DNA of 64,000 bases from Bacteroidales bacterium UBA3653 (GCA_002373505.1 DFKE01000001.1:62001-126000), one strand, 5' to 3'. Positions 24,631-33,181 are shown, numbered from the stretch's first letter. Numbers and translations are program-made. Notes: generated from the sequence alone by a model not told the origin.

Positions 24631-25892
24631 CAACAATATTCTTAAAACCACATAAAGAGGAGTCGCTCAAGCGTTTTCACCCTTGGGTGTTCAGCGGAGC
24701 GATAGCCCGCGTAGTGCTAGACGCCACGCATAAAGCGGCTTCGCCGGAAGAGGGCGAGTTGGTTGCTGTCCGTTCGGCTGCGGGCGAGACGCTCGGTGTC
24801 GGACACTGGCAGGTCGGCTCTATTGCAGTACGTATTCTGGCGTTCCGCGTGGAAGAACTGCCTGCTGATTTCTGGCGCGAACGTATCCGCGCGGCATACC
24901 AAGTGCGCCAAACGCTTGGTTTGGCTGAGGTACGAAGGGACGATGTACGATGTACGAAGGAGAATAACACCTTCCGTCTCATTCATGGCGAGGGTGATTT
25001 TCTGCCGGGGCTGATAGTGGATGTCTATGCGGAGACGGCGGTCATTCAGGCGCACTCGGTGGGCATGCATGTCTGCCGGAACGAAATAGCGGAGGCTATC
25101 CTTGCCGAGGTGCCGCAAGTGCAGAATATATACTATAAGAGCGACGACACTTTGCCCTTCAAGGCTCCGGTAGAGGGAGAGAAAACGGGATGGTTAGTCG
25201 AAAGTCAAAAGACCGCTTCGCTCAAAGACAAAAGCCGGAGTGACGAATTCTGGAGTGTGGAGAACGGACTCTCTTTCCGCATCGACTGGCTGCGGGGACA
25301 GAAAACAGGTTTCTTTATTGACCAGCGTGAGAACCGCGCACTGGTTGAGCGGTATGCCAAAGACAAGGACGTGCTCAACATGTTCTGCTACACCGGCGGA
25401 TTCAGTCTGTACGCCCTCCGCGGAGGAGCCAAGACGGTTGATTCGGTGGATGTGAGCCAGAAAGCGATTGATTTGGTCAATATCAATGTAGCAAGGAATT
25501 TCCCGGAAGCCACAAACCATACGGCAGTGGCAGCCGATGCCTTTGAGTATCTCACGGCGCAGAAAGCGCAGGGACGCACGTACGACCTGATTATTTTGGA
25601 TCCTCCGGCTTTTGCCAAGCACCGCGACGCGGTGAAGAACGCTCTGCGCGGCTATCAGCGTATCAATGCCAAGGCGATAGAGATGATCCGTCCGGGCGGC
25701 ATTCTGTTTACCTTCTCCTGCTCGCAGGCGGTGGACAAAGAAGCGTTCCGTCTGGCGGTGTTCAGTGCGGCGGCGCAAGTGGGACGCAAAGTGCGCATCC
25801 TGCACCAGCTCCATCAGCCGCAGGACCATCCCATCAATATCTACCATCCCGAAGGCGAATACCTCAAAGGGCTCGTTCTTTATGTTGAATAA
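24627..25892 (+). CDS. RlmI-like class I SAM-dependent rRNA methyltransferase
   Basis: A 421-residue protein with an N-terminal PUA-like domain (1-75), an EEHEE-like middle and a Rossmann methyltransferase core (about 215-400). The core has NMFCYTGGFSLYALRGGA for SAM binding and LIILDPPAFAKH as the catalytic-loop motif; FSCSQ follows. It resembles 23S rRNA m5C methyltransferases. Residues around EVRRDDVRCTKENN are encoded by a 26-bp word (24935-24960) identical, in reverse complement, to intergenic 45711-45736, so they look like a repeat-derived insertion. Confidence 0.88.
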   Translation: MTTIFLKPHKEESLKRFHPWVFSGAIARVVLDATHKAASPEEGELVAVRSAAGETLGVGHWQVGSIAVRILAFRVEELPADFWRERIRAAYQVRQTLGLAEVRRDDVRCTKENNTFRLIHGEGDFLPGLIVDVYAETAVIQAHSVGMHVCRNEIAEAILAEVPQVQNIYYKSDDTLPFKAPVEGEKTGWLVESQKTASLKDKSRSDEFWSVENGLSFRIDWLRGQKTGFFIDQRENRALVERYAKDKDVLNMFCYTGGFSLYALRGGAKTVDSVDVSQKAIDLVNINVARNFPEATNHTAVAADAFEYLTAQKAQGRTYDLIILDPPAFAKHRDAVKNALRGYQRINAKAIEMIRPGGILFTFSCSQAVDKEAFRLAVFSAAAQVGRKVRILHQLHQPQDHPINIYHPEGEYLKGLVLYVE

Positions 25893-25959
25893 TTGAGAAT
25901 TTTGAATTTTGAATTTTGTAATAATCGTGCCCCTTGGGGCTAAGAATTGTGAATGACGC
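25893..25959. repeat. TTGAATTT words plus one TCGTGCCC...GGCTAAGAA unit
   Basis: This short gap has four TTTGAAT-type words and one copy of the 21- to 25-bp unit that is tandemly repeated at 47502-47576. Confidence 0.55.
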
Positions 25960-26892
25960 ATGAACCTCGTTTGTTTTGATACAGAGACCACCGGTCTTGA
26001 CGTGCAAAAAGACCATATTATCCAGCTCTCGTTAGTGAAAGTGGAGACAAACCTCTCCCCGTCCCTCTCCACAAGAGAGGGGGAAAACGACCAGGAATGG
26101 CGTATAATCGATCAGCGCAACTGGTATATCCTGCCGGAAGGGGATTTCACTATTCCCGCGGAGGCGGAAGCGGTGCATCATATCTCCAAGACATTCCTGC
26201 AGGAGAACGGCGTATCGCTCCGCAGCGTCTATGACGAGCTGATGGCGTTCACCGAAGGGTGCGACATCCTGTCCTATAACGGCAACGGTTTTGATGCGCC
26301 TATACTGCATTATAACCTGAAACGTATCGGCAAGGATTTTGGCTTCGACGGCCGCGTCTGGTACGATGCGCTGGCGCTGGAACGTATTCACATGGCGGGT
26401 CAGATTGATCCGGAGACAGGCGAGAAATACCACTGCAATCTGACGGCTGCATACACGCGTTATTACGGTCATCCGTTCGAGGGTGCGCATAACTCGCTGG
26501 ACGATGTGATGGCGACGATAGAGGTCTTCAAAGCCCAAGTGGCGGCGCACGGATGGGAATGGGCGCAGCGTGAGGAGTTCGGATTCATCTCTTTTGACCG
26601 GTGGCTCGTCAAACGGGGCAATTATTACTACCTCAGCCAAGGCGGACACAAGGGAGAGTCGATCGAATCAATGATGCGGATCGACAAGAGTTATCTGGAG
26701 TGGATTGTGGATAAATGCAAATGGACGGACGACCAGACAAGACAGATCATCCTTGCGGTCTTGGAGCCTGGTAAATCTAGAAAAAATAGTTCTTCTAGTT
26801 CAAATAGTTCGTCTAGTCCTTCTAAGACCCCGTCGCGGGGTAAAAAACGCTCCAAAGGAACGATCACGGACGCCGATTTGAGCCTTTTTTAG
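25960..26892 (+). CDS. 3'-5' exonuclease, DEDDh (DnaQ-like) family
   Basis: A 310-residue exonuclease with the DnaQ fold: FDTETTGLD (Asp7, Glu9), ILSYNGNGFDAPIL and AHNSLDDVMAT (His/Asp) give the DEDDh set. Two repeat-like pieces interrupt it. NLSPSLSTREGENDQ near residue 32 is encoded by a CCCTCTC/GAGAGGG hairpin repeat, and a run of Ser with Asn near residue 272 is encoded by CTAGT/AATAGTTC words. The core motifs are intact, so it is probably active. It may be a DNA polymerase III epsilon-like or stand-alone nuclease. Confidence 0.85.
   Translation: MNLVCFDTETTGLDVQKDHIIQLSLVKVETNLSPSLSTREGENDQEWRIIDQRNWYILPEGDFTIPAEAEAVHHISKTFLQENGVSLRSVYDELMAFTEGCDILSYNGNGFDAPILHYNLKRIGKDFGFDGRVWYDALALERIHMAGQIDPETGEKYHCNLTAAYTRYYGHPFEGAHNSLDDVMATIEVFKAQVAAHGWEWAQREEFGFISFDRWLVKRGNYYYLSQGGHKGESIESMMRIDKSYLEWIVDKCKWTDDQTRQIILAVLEPGKSRKNSSSSSNSSSSPSKTPSRGKKRSKGTITDADLSLF
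26053..26087 (+). repeat. Palindromic repeat inserted in frame in the exonuclease gene
   Basis: CCCTCTC and GAGAGGG arms with a short loop and CTCTCCCC flank encode about a dozen residues between two conserved beta-strands. It belongs to the CTCCCC/GGGGAG family of intergenic elements. Confidence 0.65.
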
Positions 26893-26931
26893 CAAAAAAA
26901 GTGTGCCTAAGTTCACTTTTTTATTAAAATA

Positions 26932-26963
26932 TTTGTGTATTTCAAAAAAATGTAGTACCTTTG
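26932..26963 (+). promoter_or_regulatory. Promoter of tRNA-Cys and probably sufB
   Basis: TTTG at 26932-26935, 20-bp spacer, TACCTTTG at 26956-26963. No second promoter can fit between tRNA-Cys and sufB (29 bp). Confidence 0.78.
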
Positions 26964-27014
26964 CACCCGCTTTGCTAAATGGTACATGGTACATGTCCAA
27001 ATGGTAAATGATTT

Positions 27015-27089
27015 GGCCGGTTGGATGAGCGACTTAGTCAGCGGTCTGCAAAACCGTATAGAGCGGTTTGACTCCGCTACCGGCCTCCA
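27015..27089 (+). tRNA. tRNA-Cys (GCA), CCA encoded
   Basis: Acceptor GGCCGGT/ACCGGCC, discriminator T, encoded CCA (27087-27089). Anticodon loop CTGCAAA gives GCA. T-arm AGCGG/CCGCT pairs. The D-stem is only three base pairs (GAT/GTC), as in many tRNA-Cys. It is the only tRNA in this window whose CCA is encoded. Confidence 0.93.
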
Positions 27090-27118
27090 AGCCGCCACAC
27101 GATGGCGGCTTTGTTTTT
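27089..27118 (+). terminator. Terminator or attenuator between tRNA-Cys and sufB
   Basis: AAGCCGCC (27089-27096) and GGCGGCTT (27104-27111) form a stem followed by TTGTTTTT, which abuts the sufB ATG at 27119. The hairpin uses the last base of the tRNA CCA end. Confidence 0.8.
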
Positions 27119-28582
27119 ATGGATAGTGTAATCAAGGACATAACTTCGCAGGAGTACAAATACGGCTTCACGACCGACGTGGAGACGGATATTGTGCCGG
27201 CAGGACTGAATGAGGACATCATCCGGTTGATTTCAGCGAAGAAAGGCGAACCCGAATGGCTTCTGGAGTTCCGCCTCAAGGCTTTCCGCAAATGGCAGAC
27301 GATGAAAGTGCCTACCTGGGCGCATTTGGATATTCCCGAGATTGATTTTCAGGCGATTTCCTATTACGCTGCGCCGCGGACGAAGGTCAAACCTTCAAAC
27401 CCTCAAACAGCCGAAGGCGCGCAAACGGCCGATGAGATTGACGCGGAGATCATGAAGACCTTTGACAAATTGGGTATTCCTTTGGAGGAACGGGCTGCGC
27501 TGGCGGGAAACATGGCGGTGGATGCGGTCATGGACTCGGTGAGTGTCAAGACCACTTTCCGGGATACTCTGGCGGAGAAAGGCATCATCTTCTGTTCTAT
27601 CTCCGAAGCCGTGCGTGAGCACCCCAATCTGGTGAAGGAATATCTTGGTTCGGTCGTGCCACCGACGGATAATTTCTACGCGGCGCTGAATAGTGCTGTT
27701 TTCTCCGACGGCAGTTTTGTCTATGTGCCGAAAGGCGTCCGCTGCCCGATGGAACTGAGTACGTATTTCCGTATCAATGCCGGTAAGACGGGTCAGTTCG
27801 AGCGCACGCTTTTGATAGCGGACGAGGGTGCGTATCTCTCCTATCTGGAGGGCTGTACGGCGCCGATGAGGGACGAGAACCAGCTGCATGCTGCGATTGT
27901 AGAGATTGTAGTGAGAAAAGATGCGGAAGTGAAATATTCGACCGTCCAGAATTGGTATCCGGGCGATAAGGAAGGTAAGGGAGGTATCTATAATTTCGTT
28001 ACCAAACGCGGTATTACGTACGAGAACGCGCGCCTGTCGTGGACCCAGGTGGAGACGGGCTCCGCCATCACGTGGAAATACCCGTCCTGCATCCTCCGCG
28101 GCGATAATTCTACGGCGGAGTTCTATTCCGTGGCGGTGACCAATAACTACCAGCAGGCGGACACAGGCACGAAGATGATTCATATCGGCAAGAACACGCG
28201 TTCGCGTATCGTCTCCAAAGGTATCTCAGCCGGGCATAGCCAGAATGCCTACCGCGGACTGGTGAAGATGGGGTTGAAGGCGGAGAATGCACGCAATTTC
28301 AGCCAGTGCGACAGCCTGCTCCTGGGCGACCAATGCGGTGCGCATACCTTCCCGGATATGATTATTTCTAACCCTACGGCTACGGTGGAGCATGAGGCCA
28401 CGACCTCTAAGATCAACGAGGACCAGCTCTTCTACTGCCGCCAGCGCGGAATCAGTATGGAGGATGCGGTAGGTCTGATCGTCAACGGTTATGCCAAAGA
28501 GGTGATGGACAAGCTGCCGATGGAGTTTGCCGTCGAAGCCCAGAAGCTTCTCCAAGTCACCCTCGAAGGTTCCGTAGGATAA
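27119..28582 (+). CDS. sufB: Fe-S cluster assembly protein SufB
   Basis: A 487-residue SufB: scaffold component of the SUF iron-sulfur assembly machine, normally working with SufC and SufD. Strong family segments include SVSVKTTFRDTL, FVYVPKGVRCPMELSTYFRI, the YLEGCTAP motif and EHEATTSKINEDQLFYCRQRG. Residues around KPSNPQTA are encoded by three 8-bp units (27387-27410), an in-frame repeat insertion. sufC, sufD and sufS do not follow, which is unusual. I chose MDSVIKD as start because it directly follows the hairpin; upstream frame overlaps tRNA-Cys. Confidence 0.93.
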   Translation: MDSVIKDITSQEYKYGFTTDVETDIVPAGLNEDIIRLISAKKGEPEWLLEFRLKAFRKWQTMKVPTWAHLDIPEIDFQAISYYAAPRTKVKPSNPQTAEGAQTADEIDAEIMKTFDKLGIPLEERAALAGNMAVDAVMDSVSVKTTFRDTLAEKGIIFCSISEAVREHPNLVKEYLGSVVPPTDNFYAALNSAVFSDGSFVYVPKGVRCPMELSTYFRINAGKTGQFERTLLIADEGAYLSYLEGCTAPMRDENQLHAAIVEIVVRKDAEVKYSTVQNWYPGDKEGKGGIYNFVTKRGITYENARLSWTQVETGSAITWKYPSCILRGDNSTAEFYSVAVTNNYQQADTGTKMIHIGKNTRSRIVSKGISAGHSQNAYRGLVKMGLKAENARNFSQCDSLLLGDQCGAHTFPDMIISNPTATVEHEATTSKINEDQLFYCRQRGISMEDAVGLIVNGYAKEVMDKLPMEFAVEAQKLLQVTLEGSVG

Positions 28583-28628
28583 GTTCTTGTCGCTTGCCGA
28601 CATAAAACAGCAAGGACATATAAGCGCA

Positions 28629-28819
28629 AGTGTGCGCCGATTAGCGTAATAAGCCAAACTTGATCTTTTGAAACTTCGACAACTTCAAAAAATCACTATG
28701 TGTTCAAGCATGGTTTATGCACGCTCACGTTTCAGCGTGAGTTTTCCGTGCATTTATTTGAACACATAAGGTAGTCGAAGACCTCAAAAGATCAAATGAA
28801 GCAGTGAAAGCGCACGCTT
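28629..28819. repeat. Nested long inverted repeat after sufB
   Basis: Paired segments, from outside in: 28629-28638/28810-28819 (9 of 10), 28660-28671/28784-28795 (12 of 12), 28674-28680/28774-28780 (7), 28697-28707/28758-28768 (11), 28717-28723/28747-28753 (7) and 28724-28729/28736-28741 (6) around a 6-nt loop. The internal bulges are small and fairly symmetric. It fills most of the 337-bp gap; I see no ORF or clear target-site duplication. Confidence 0.8.
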
Positions 28820-28858
28820 TTATTTGTGTACAAATAACAAGAAAAATGATACTAACTA

Positions 28859-28889
28859 TTGCATAATTCAAGAAAAAGCTGTAATTTTG
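28859..28889 (+). promoter_or_regulatory. Promoter of secreted protein gene
   Basis: TTG at 28859-28861, 20-bp spacer, TAATTTTG at 28882-28889, about 30 bp before the start codon. Confidence 0.7.
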
Positions 28890-28919
28890 CAGCGAATTGT
28901 TAATAAAACATTCAAATTT

Positions 28920-29705
28920 ATGAGAAAAAGATTTCTTCTTGTGCTGGCGGCCTTCTTTGCCAGCGTTGCGCTGCACGCGCAGTTTGCTCAACTGAGTCTG
29001 CTTACCCCGCATTATTACCCGGGGGAAGTGTATTTTAAAGACGGTCATGTGGAAGAGTTTGCCGAACTAGAATTGCCGCGAGTTGGAAAACACAAACTGG
29101 GTGTGAAGAAGAACTCCGATGACAAGGGGCATACGGATATTGACGCAGCGGACATCATAGGTATCAAGATCTGGCATAAGAATTTTCCGGACAAGCAACA
29201 TGTGCTCTATTATATCCATGCCCGCAAATCGTACATGCAGAGCGATCACCAGTGGGGAAATCCCGTTATGGGAAGCGCCTGGGGTGTGGTCTTCCAATGC
29301 GAGCAGAACTACCAGATGAACAAGAAAACAGGCGACCTGGACTTCGTGAAGTTCGTAGGAGGAAACGCACCCGATACGCCCACACTCTTCTATCTGGTTC
29401 GCCCGGAGTGGGAACAGGCGGAACTGGTCCTGTTTAACGGAGCTTTTCCGATGAAAAAGAAAATAGCCGAACTGTTTGCTGAAAACGCAGAGATCGCTGC
29501 CGCTGTCAAAAACGGAAAGCTCAAAGGCTCAGATATGCAATATATCCTGGATGAGATGGCAGGCGGCAAGAAAGCCGGGATTCCTGTAACCCTTATTCCC
29601 GAGACGGAGACAAACCCGGAGACAAAAGCCGCTCCGGAGGCAGAGGCTAAACCGGAGACAAAAACGGACAGTGTATCTAACGGCGTAGTCGGTGACGACG
29701 AATAA
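28920..29705 (+). CDS. Secreted protein of unknown function with acidic repeat tail
   Basis: A 261-residue protein with a signal peptide (1-21, ALHAQ). The middle is beta-rich (PGEVYFKDGHVEEFAELELPRVGK..., then DIDAADIIGIKIW). The C-terminal 35 residues are Glu/Thr/Pro/Ala repeats (ETKAAPEAEAKPETKT). I recognise no family. It starts an operon with the protease gene 11 bp downstream and may be its partner or substrate. I chose the ATG at 28920 because it begins the signal peptide. Confidence 0.75.
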   Translation: MRKRFLLVLAAFFASVALHAQFAQLSLLTPHYYPGEVYFKDGHVEEFAELELPRVGKHKLGVKKNSDDKGHTDIDAADIIGIKIWHKNFPDKQHVLYYIHARKSYMQSDHQWGNPVMGSAWGVVFQCEQNYQMNKKTGDLDFVKFVGGNAPDTPTLFYLVRPEWEQAELVLFNGAFPMKKKIAELFAENAEIAAAVKNGKLKGSDMQYILDEMAGGKKAGIPVTLIPETETNPETKAAPEAEAKPETKTDSVSNGVVGDDE

Positions 29706-29716
29706 TTTTTCCTGAT

Positions 29717-31201
29717 ATGAAACGTATTTACTTTTTGGCAGCAACGCTGCTCTTCTTCCTTTTGCCGGCTGCGGCGCAAGGCTTGCGGCATAGTGTCTGT
29801 ATCGTAGAACCGGAGTATTCCGAGACGGACAAGTCTTTCATGGCGGACTATTCGCTGTACATGGCGAGAGCCGGAATGCGGAGTGCATCCCGCGCCTTGG
29901 CGGCTTACAAGAACGAAGGTACGTTCGGTTCGGGTGTCGTGATAGAGCAGGGCGGCAGGAAATATGTGCTCACCAACCTGCATGTAGTCGGCTATGCCGA
30001 GAAAGCGACGGTTGTTTTCCAACTCCATGAGAAAACGGTGCGTTATGAGCATTGTGTGGTAACCGGCACTGCTTCAACGGACTTGGCGGCGATAGCCCTT
30101 CCGGCGGAATGTGAGATGATCGCTTTGCCTGTTTACGGAGGTGCGATTGACGAAGACCTCTCTATCGTGGCGGCTGGTTTTCCGGGGCTGGGAGACAAAC
30201 CGTCATGGCAACTCACACGAGGATTTGTCTCCAATGCACGCGTGGATGTAGGGGAAAACGAGCGCGCTTCGCGTATCATTCAGCATACAGCCTCCATCGA
30301 TCCCGGAAGCAGCGGAGGACCCCTTCTGTTCAAGAATGCAGAAGGCAAATACGAAATCCTGGGTATCAACACTTGGAAGGCTTTTTACCGCGAAGGAGTG
30401 GGGTTGGCTATCGGGAAAGAGGATGTTCAGGCTTTCACAACTACATTGGGAAAATCTACTGCCGTTACCCACAATGAGTTAGAGCCGCTCCGGAAGCTGT
30501 CCGGTGAGGACTGGCTCTACGTCTTCCGAAATCTGCCGGACTCAACTCAGCAAAACATAAAGGAAGCAGATTGGCATTTGCCTTTTGACCCTGCTCTGCG
30601 CACACTCGCTGTCCGCGACAATCTGGTGGTGAACAAGGGAAAAGGCGCGAAGAAGTTCGAACACTCTGCATCACATGTCGTAACCGATATGGAGAACACC
30701 AACCATTTCTATCTGATTTACGATAACTATCTGGGAATGAACCAGGTAGCGGGAATACAGCTGGGGCACGACTGGCTGGGATTCATTACCACCGGTGTGC
30801 AAGTGACCGCCTTGATAGCAGAGGCGGAAGCCTCCGGCACGCAGGCGATTAACGCGGGACCTATGTTCGGCGTCTATCTCGGTGCCCAGGTGCCTATCCA
30901 GGTAGGGAAATTCATTCTTGCTCCGCGAATCAACCAAAGCGCATCCGCCGGACCGTTCTTTAACGGTGACGCCTTTAATACCAAGGTGGCTATTGCTACC
31001 GACACGCGTATTGGTTTGGATTGGCGTATCCCTTCAAAATCGAAATCAAGCGAGTTTGTCATCGGGCTTCATTATGACATGAACTGGCTCTGGAATAGTG
31101 GCACGCTTGCTATACAACCCCTCAAAACGAATATCGGTGCCTTTGGTCTCAACCAATACCTCCAGCACGGCGTCGGTCTCACCCTCGGTGTCGCTTGGTA
31201 A
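29717..31201 (+). CDS. Trypsin-like serine protease with C-terminal barrel-like domain
   Basis: A 494-residue secreted protein. Signal peptide 1-21 (PAAAQG). A chymotrypsin/HtrA-like domain over about residues 60-245 shows the triad TNLHVVG (His89), STDLAAIAL (Asp122) and DPGSSGGPLL (Ser199). There is no PDZ domain. The last 170 residues have alternating hydrophobic and aromatic strands (NYLGMNQVAGIQLGHDW, FVIGLHYDMNWLWNS) and end in VAW, like an outer-membrane beta-barrel protein. I infer a protease held in or at the outer membrane. Confidence 0.8.
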   Translation: MKRIYFLAATLLFFLLPAAAQGLRHSVCIVEPEYSETDKSFMADYSLYMARAGMRSASRALAAYKNEGTFGSGVVIEQGGRKYVLTNLHVVGYAEKATVVFQLHEKTVRYEHCVVTGTASTDLAAIALPAECEMIALPVYGGAIDEDLSIVAAGFPGLGDKPSWQLTRGFVSNARVDVGENERASRIIQHTASIDPGSSGGPLLFKNAEGKYEILGINTWKAFYREGVGLAIGKEDVQAFTTTLGKSTAVTHNELEPLRKLSGEDWLYVFRNLPDSTQQNIKEADWHLPFDPALRTLAVRDNLVVNKGKGAKKFEHSASHVVTDMENTNHFYLIYDNYLGMNQVAGIQLGHDWLGFITTGVQVTALIAEAEASGTQAINAGPMFGVYLGAQVPIQVGKFILAPRINQSASAGPFFNGDAFNTKVAIATDTRIGLDWRIPSKSKSSEFVIGLHYDMNWLWNSGTLAIQPLKTNIGAFGLNQYLQHGVGLTLGVAW

Positions 31202-31258
31202 TCATTTTTGTATCAACTATTGAACAGTCGTGCCCGACACAAATTTAGGGTAAACATT

Positions 31259-33007
31259 ATGAAATTCAGATTTTTGGCATTGCTGGCAATCGGCGCCTGT
31301 ATATGTCCGATGGCGGCTTCCGTAAAGTATTCCTGTGATTTTGAGGATGCCACAATCCGTAACAGGTGGGTGCTGAACCGTACAGCGAATCAGAATGTGT
31401 ACAACCAGTTGGCTAATAAATGGTATCTCGGAGAGCTGGGGAATAGTACTCCGGACGGTCACTACGGACTCTATATTTCCGATGATAACGGTCTGAATGC
31501 ACATTATTCCAACAGCCCATGTTGGGTAGCCGCGTATGACACTCTTACGCTGGAATATAAGTCTTCCGGCAGTTATACGCTTACTTTCGATTACTGCGCA
31601 ACTGGAAATACGGCGAGCGGTTTCGATGGGTTGCATGTTCTCTGGATCCCGGTGACGAAAGAGAATGGTGATTCCATAAAAGTGATGTCGCTTGCAAATG
31701 TTTCCGGGCAGGTCCCTTTGATGTATTCCGAATATGTACTTTCGCATGTGGGGGATGCCGGGTATATTTATGGTACTGCTTTATGGCAGCAATGTGTAAT
31801 AACCATTTCCGGTCGTGCGTGCAACGGAAAACCACACTATCTGGCTTTCGTGTGGGCGAACGAAAATATAGCGGCGAAGCAGCCGGGAGCTAAGATTGAT
31901 AACATACAGATTTACGATAGTGCTCCGTGTGAAGCCCCCACTGACTTGACAATACAAAGACAAGGACATAATGTGCAATTGGACTGGAACGGAACGGCTG
32001 CCGAATACGAGGTGTCCGTTTATTCCGGTACTACTGATACATGGATTGATACGCGAATAGAAACGGGTACCTCCGCCTCTTTTACGAATATTCCTGCCGG
32101 TCAGACGAGTTTTAGTGTCCGCGCTTTGTGCGAAGGGGGACTGTATGGCCTGAAGGCACTTGTTTCTCGTTTTATTTACTATCCGGAACAGATGTGTGTG
32201 GACTTCCTTAATCTGGACAATGCGAAGTGCTATGTGAACAACTCATCTGTCTCCAACACAATGGTATTCAATGATTTCCGGAAGGTGTCTCCTGTCAATT
32301 ACGGTCCTTCCTCTGAAAACAGCCGTCATTCTCTGCATTTTGACCCTTACGAAACGGAACCTCGCACGGGAAATGTAGTTTCGGTCGTCCCGGATGGCGA
32401 GTTTGCATCGGTACGCTTAGGTAACTGGAGTGGTGAAAGTGAGGCGGAACGGATAGAATTCGACTTTGTCGGAGATACGATCAATTATCCTGTTTTAGTG
32501 TTCAAATATCTGCCTTTTATTGAAGAACCGGCTCATGAAGCGACTGCTAATCCGCGTATACAGGTGGATGTTCTCGCCAATGGTCAATCTTTAGGTTCGG
32601 ATTATCAATTGGACATAAACGGAAACGATATTTTTGACAATCAAACACTTACTCCGGAAGCCATCGGGAAAGGTTGGCATATAACCGGTCCTACAGAGGC
32701 GCAGACCATGGGGAATATTATCTGGAAGGAATGGACAACGGCTGTCTTCGACCTCCGTAATCTGCTGTTACATGGTCAGGAACTGACATTACGGGTCACT
32801 TCTTTTGATTGCACTCATGGTGGTCATTGCGGCTATGTCTATTTTACTATAGGAGGTAGTGATGATTCCATTCTCCTTCCCGGTGAAGTGACACACATAG
32901 AGCACATCACAGAGCATGCCTCTCCTGTTAAAATCCTCCGTGACTGTCAGATTCTCATCCTCCGCGGGGAGAAGGTATATACCATCACAGGACAGGAAGT
33001 GATGTAA
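31259..33007 (+). CDS. Secreted adhesin-like protein with jelly-roll and Fn3-like domains
   Basis: A 582-residue protein. Signal peptide (1-20, PMAAS), then a cleaved-adhesin/choice-of-anchor-J-like beta-sandwich (about 22-225: YSCDFEDATIRNRWVL... KIDNIQIYD). A fibronectin type III-like domain follows (about 228-310: APTDLTIQRQGHNVQLDWNG), then a second sandwich (about 325-555). The end, VKILRDCQILILRGEKVYTI, is the shared sorting-like motif. I infer surface export by T9SS. The start at 31259 opens the signal peptide. A GTGCCCGACACA word upstream recurs before the gene at 59130. Confidence 0.78.
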   Translation: MKFRFLALLAIGACICPMAASVKYSCDFEDATIRNRWVLNRTANQNVYNQLANKWYLGELGNSTPDGHYGLYISDDNGLNAHYSNSPCWVAAYDTLTLEYKSSGSYTLTFDYCATGNTASGFDGLHVLWIPVTKENGDSIKVMSLANVSGQVPLMYSEYVLSHVGDAGYIYGTALWQQCVITISGRACNGKPHYLAFVWANENIAAKQPGAKIDNIQIYDSAPCEAPTDLTIQRQGHNVQLDWNGTAAEYEVSVYSGTTDTWIDTRIETGTSASFTNIPAGQTSFSVRALCEGGLYGLKALVSRFIYYPEQMCVDFLNLDNAKCYVNNSSVSNTMVFNDFRKVSPVNYGPSSENSRHSLHFDPYETEPRTGNVVSVVPDGEFASVRLGNWSGESEAERIEFDFVGDTINYPVLVFKYLPFIEEPAHEATANPRIQVDVLANGQSLGSDYQLDINGNDIFDNQTLTPEAIGKGWHITGPTEAQTMGNIIWKEWTTAVFDLRNLLLHGQELTLRVTSFDCTHGGHCGYVYFTIGGSDDSILLPGEVTHIEHITEHASPVKILRDCQILILRGEKVYTITGQEVM

Positions 33008-33032
33008 CAAAAAAACTAAATCTGCATAAAAA

Positions 33033-33064
33033 ATGGCATACCCTCTTGCGTATGTCATTTTTTT
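33033..33064 (+). terminator. Terminator of the repeated ATGGCATAC type
   Basis: ATGGCATAC and GTATGTCAT arms with a T-tract. Nearly the same terminator follows aqpZ at 34998-35030. Confidence 0.75.
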
Positions 33065-33126
33065 TATGTCGTTTTGTGTTTGTTAGTTTTTGTTTTTGCC
33101 TACCTATTCCTGTATTATACTACACG

Positions 33127-33181
33127 ATTAGTATATAATTAGTATGTGATTAGTAGGTGATTAGTATGTTATTAGTAGGTT
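33127..33181. repeat. Five 11-bp direct repeats (ATTAGTAGGTG type)
   Basis: Five consecutive 11-mers: ATTAGTATATA, ATTAGTATGTG, ATTAGTAGGTG, ATTAGTATGTT, ATTAGTAGGTT, then ATTTTA. Same unit length, unit number and following ATTTTA as at 16121-16175. It lies between convergent genes. The rest of 33008-33272 holds only the terminator and AT-rich sequence. Confidence 0.8.

Noticed and set aside
28629..28819. Insertion sequence
   Set aside because: No transposase frame exists within or beside the inverted repeat; at most a non-autonomous element.
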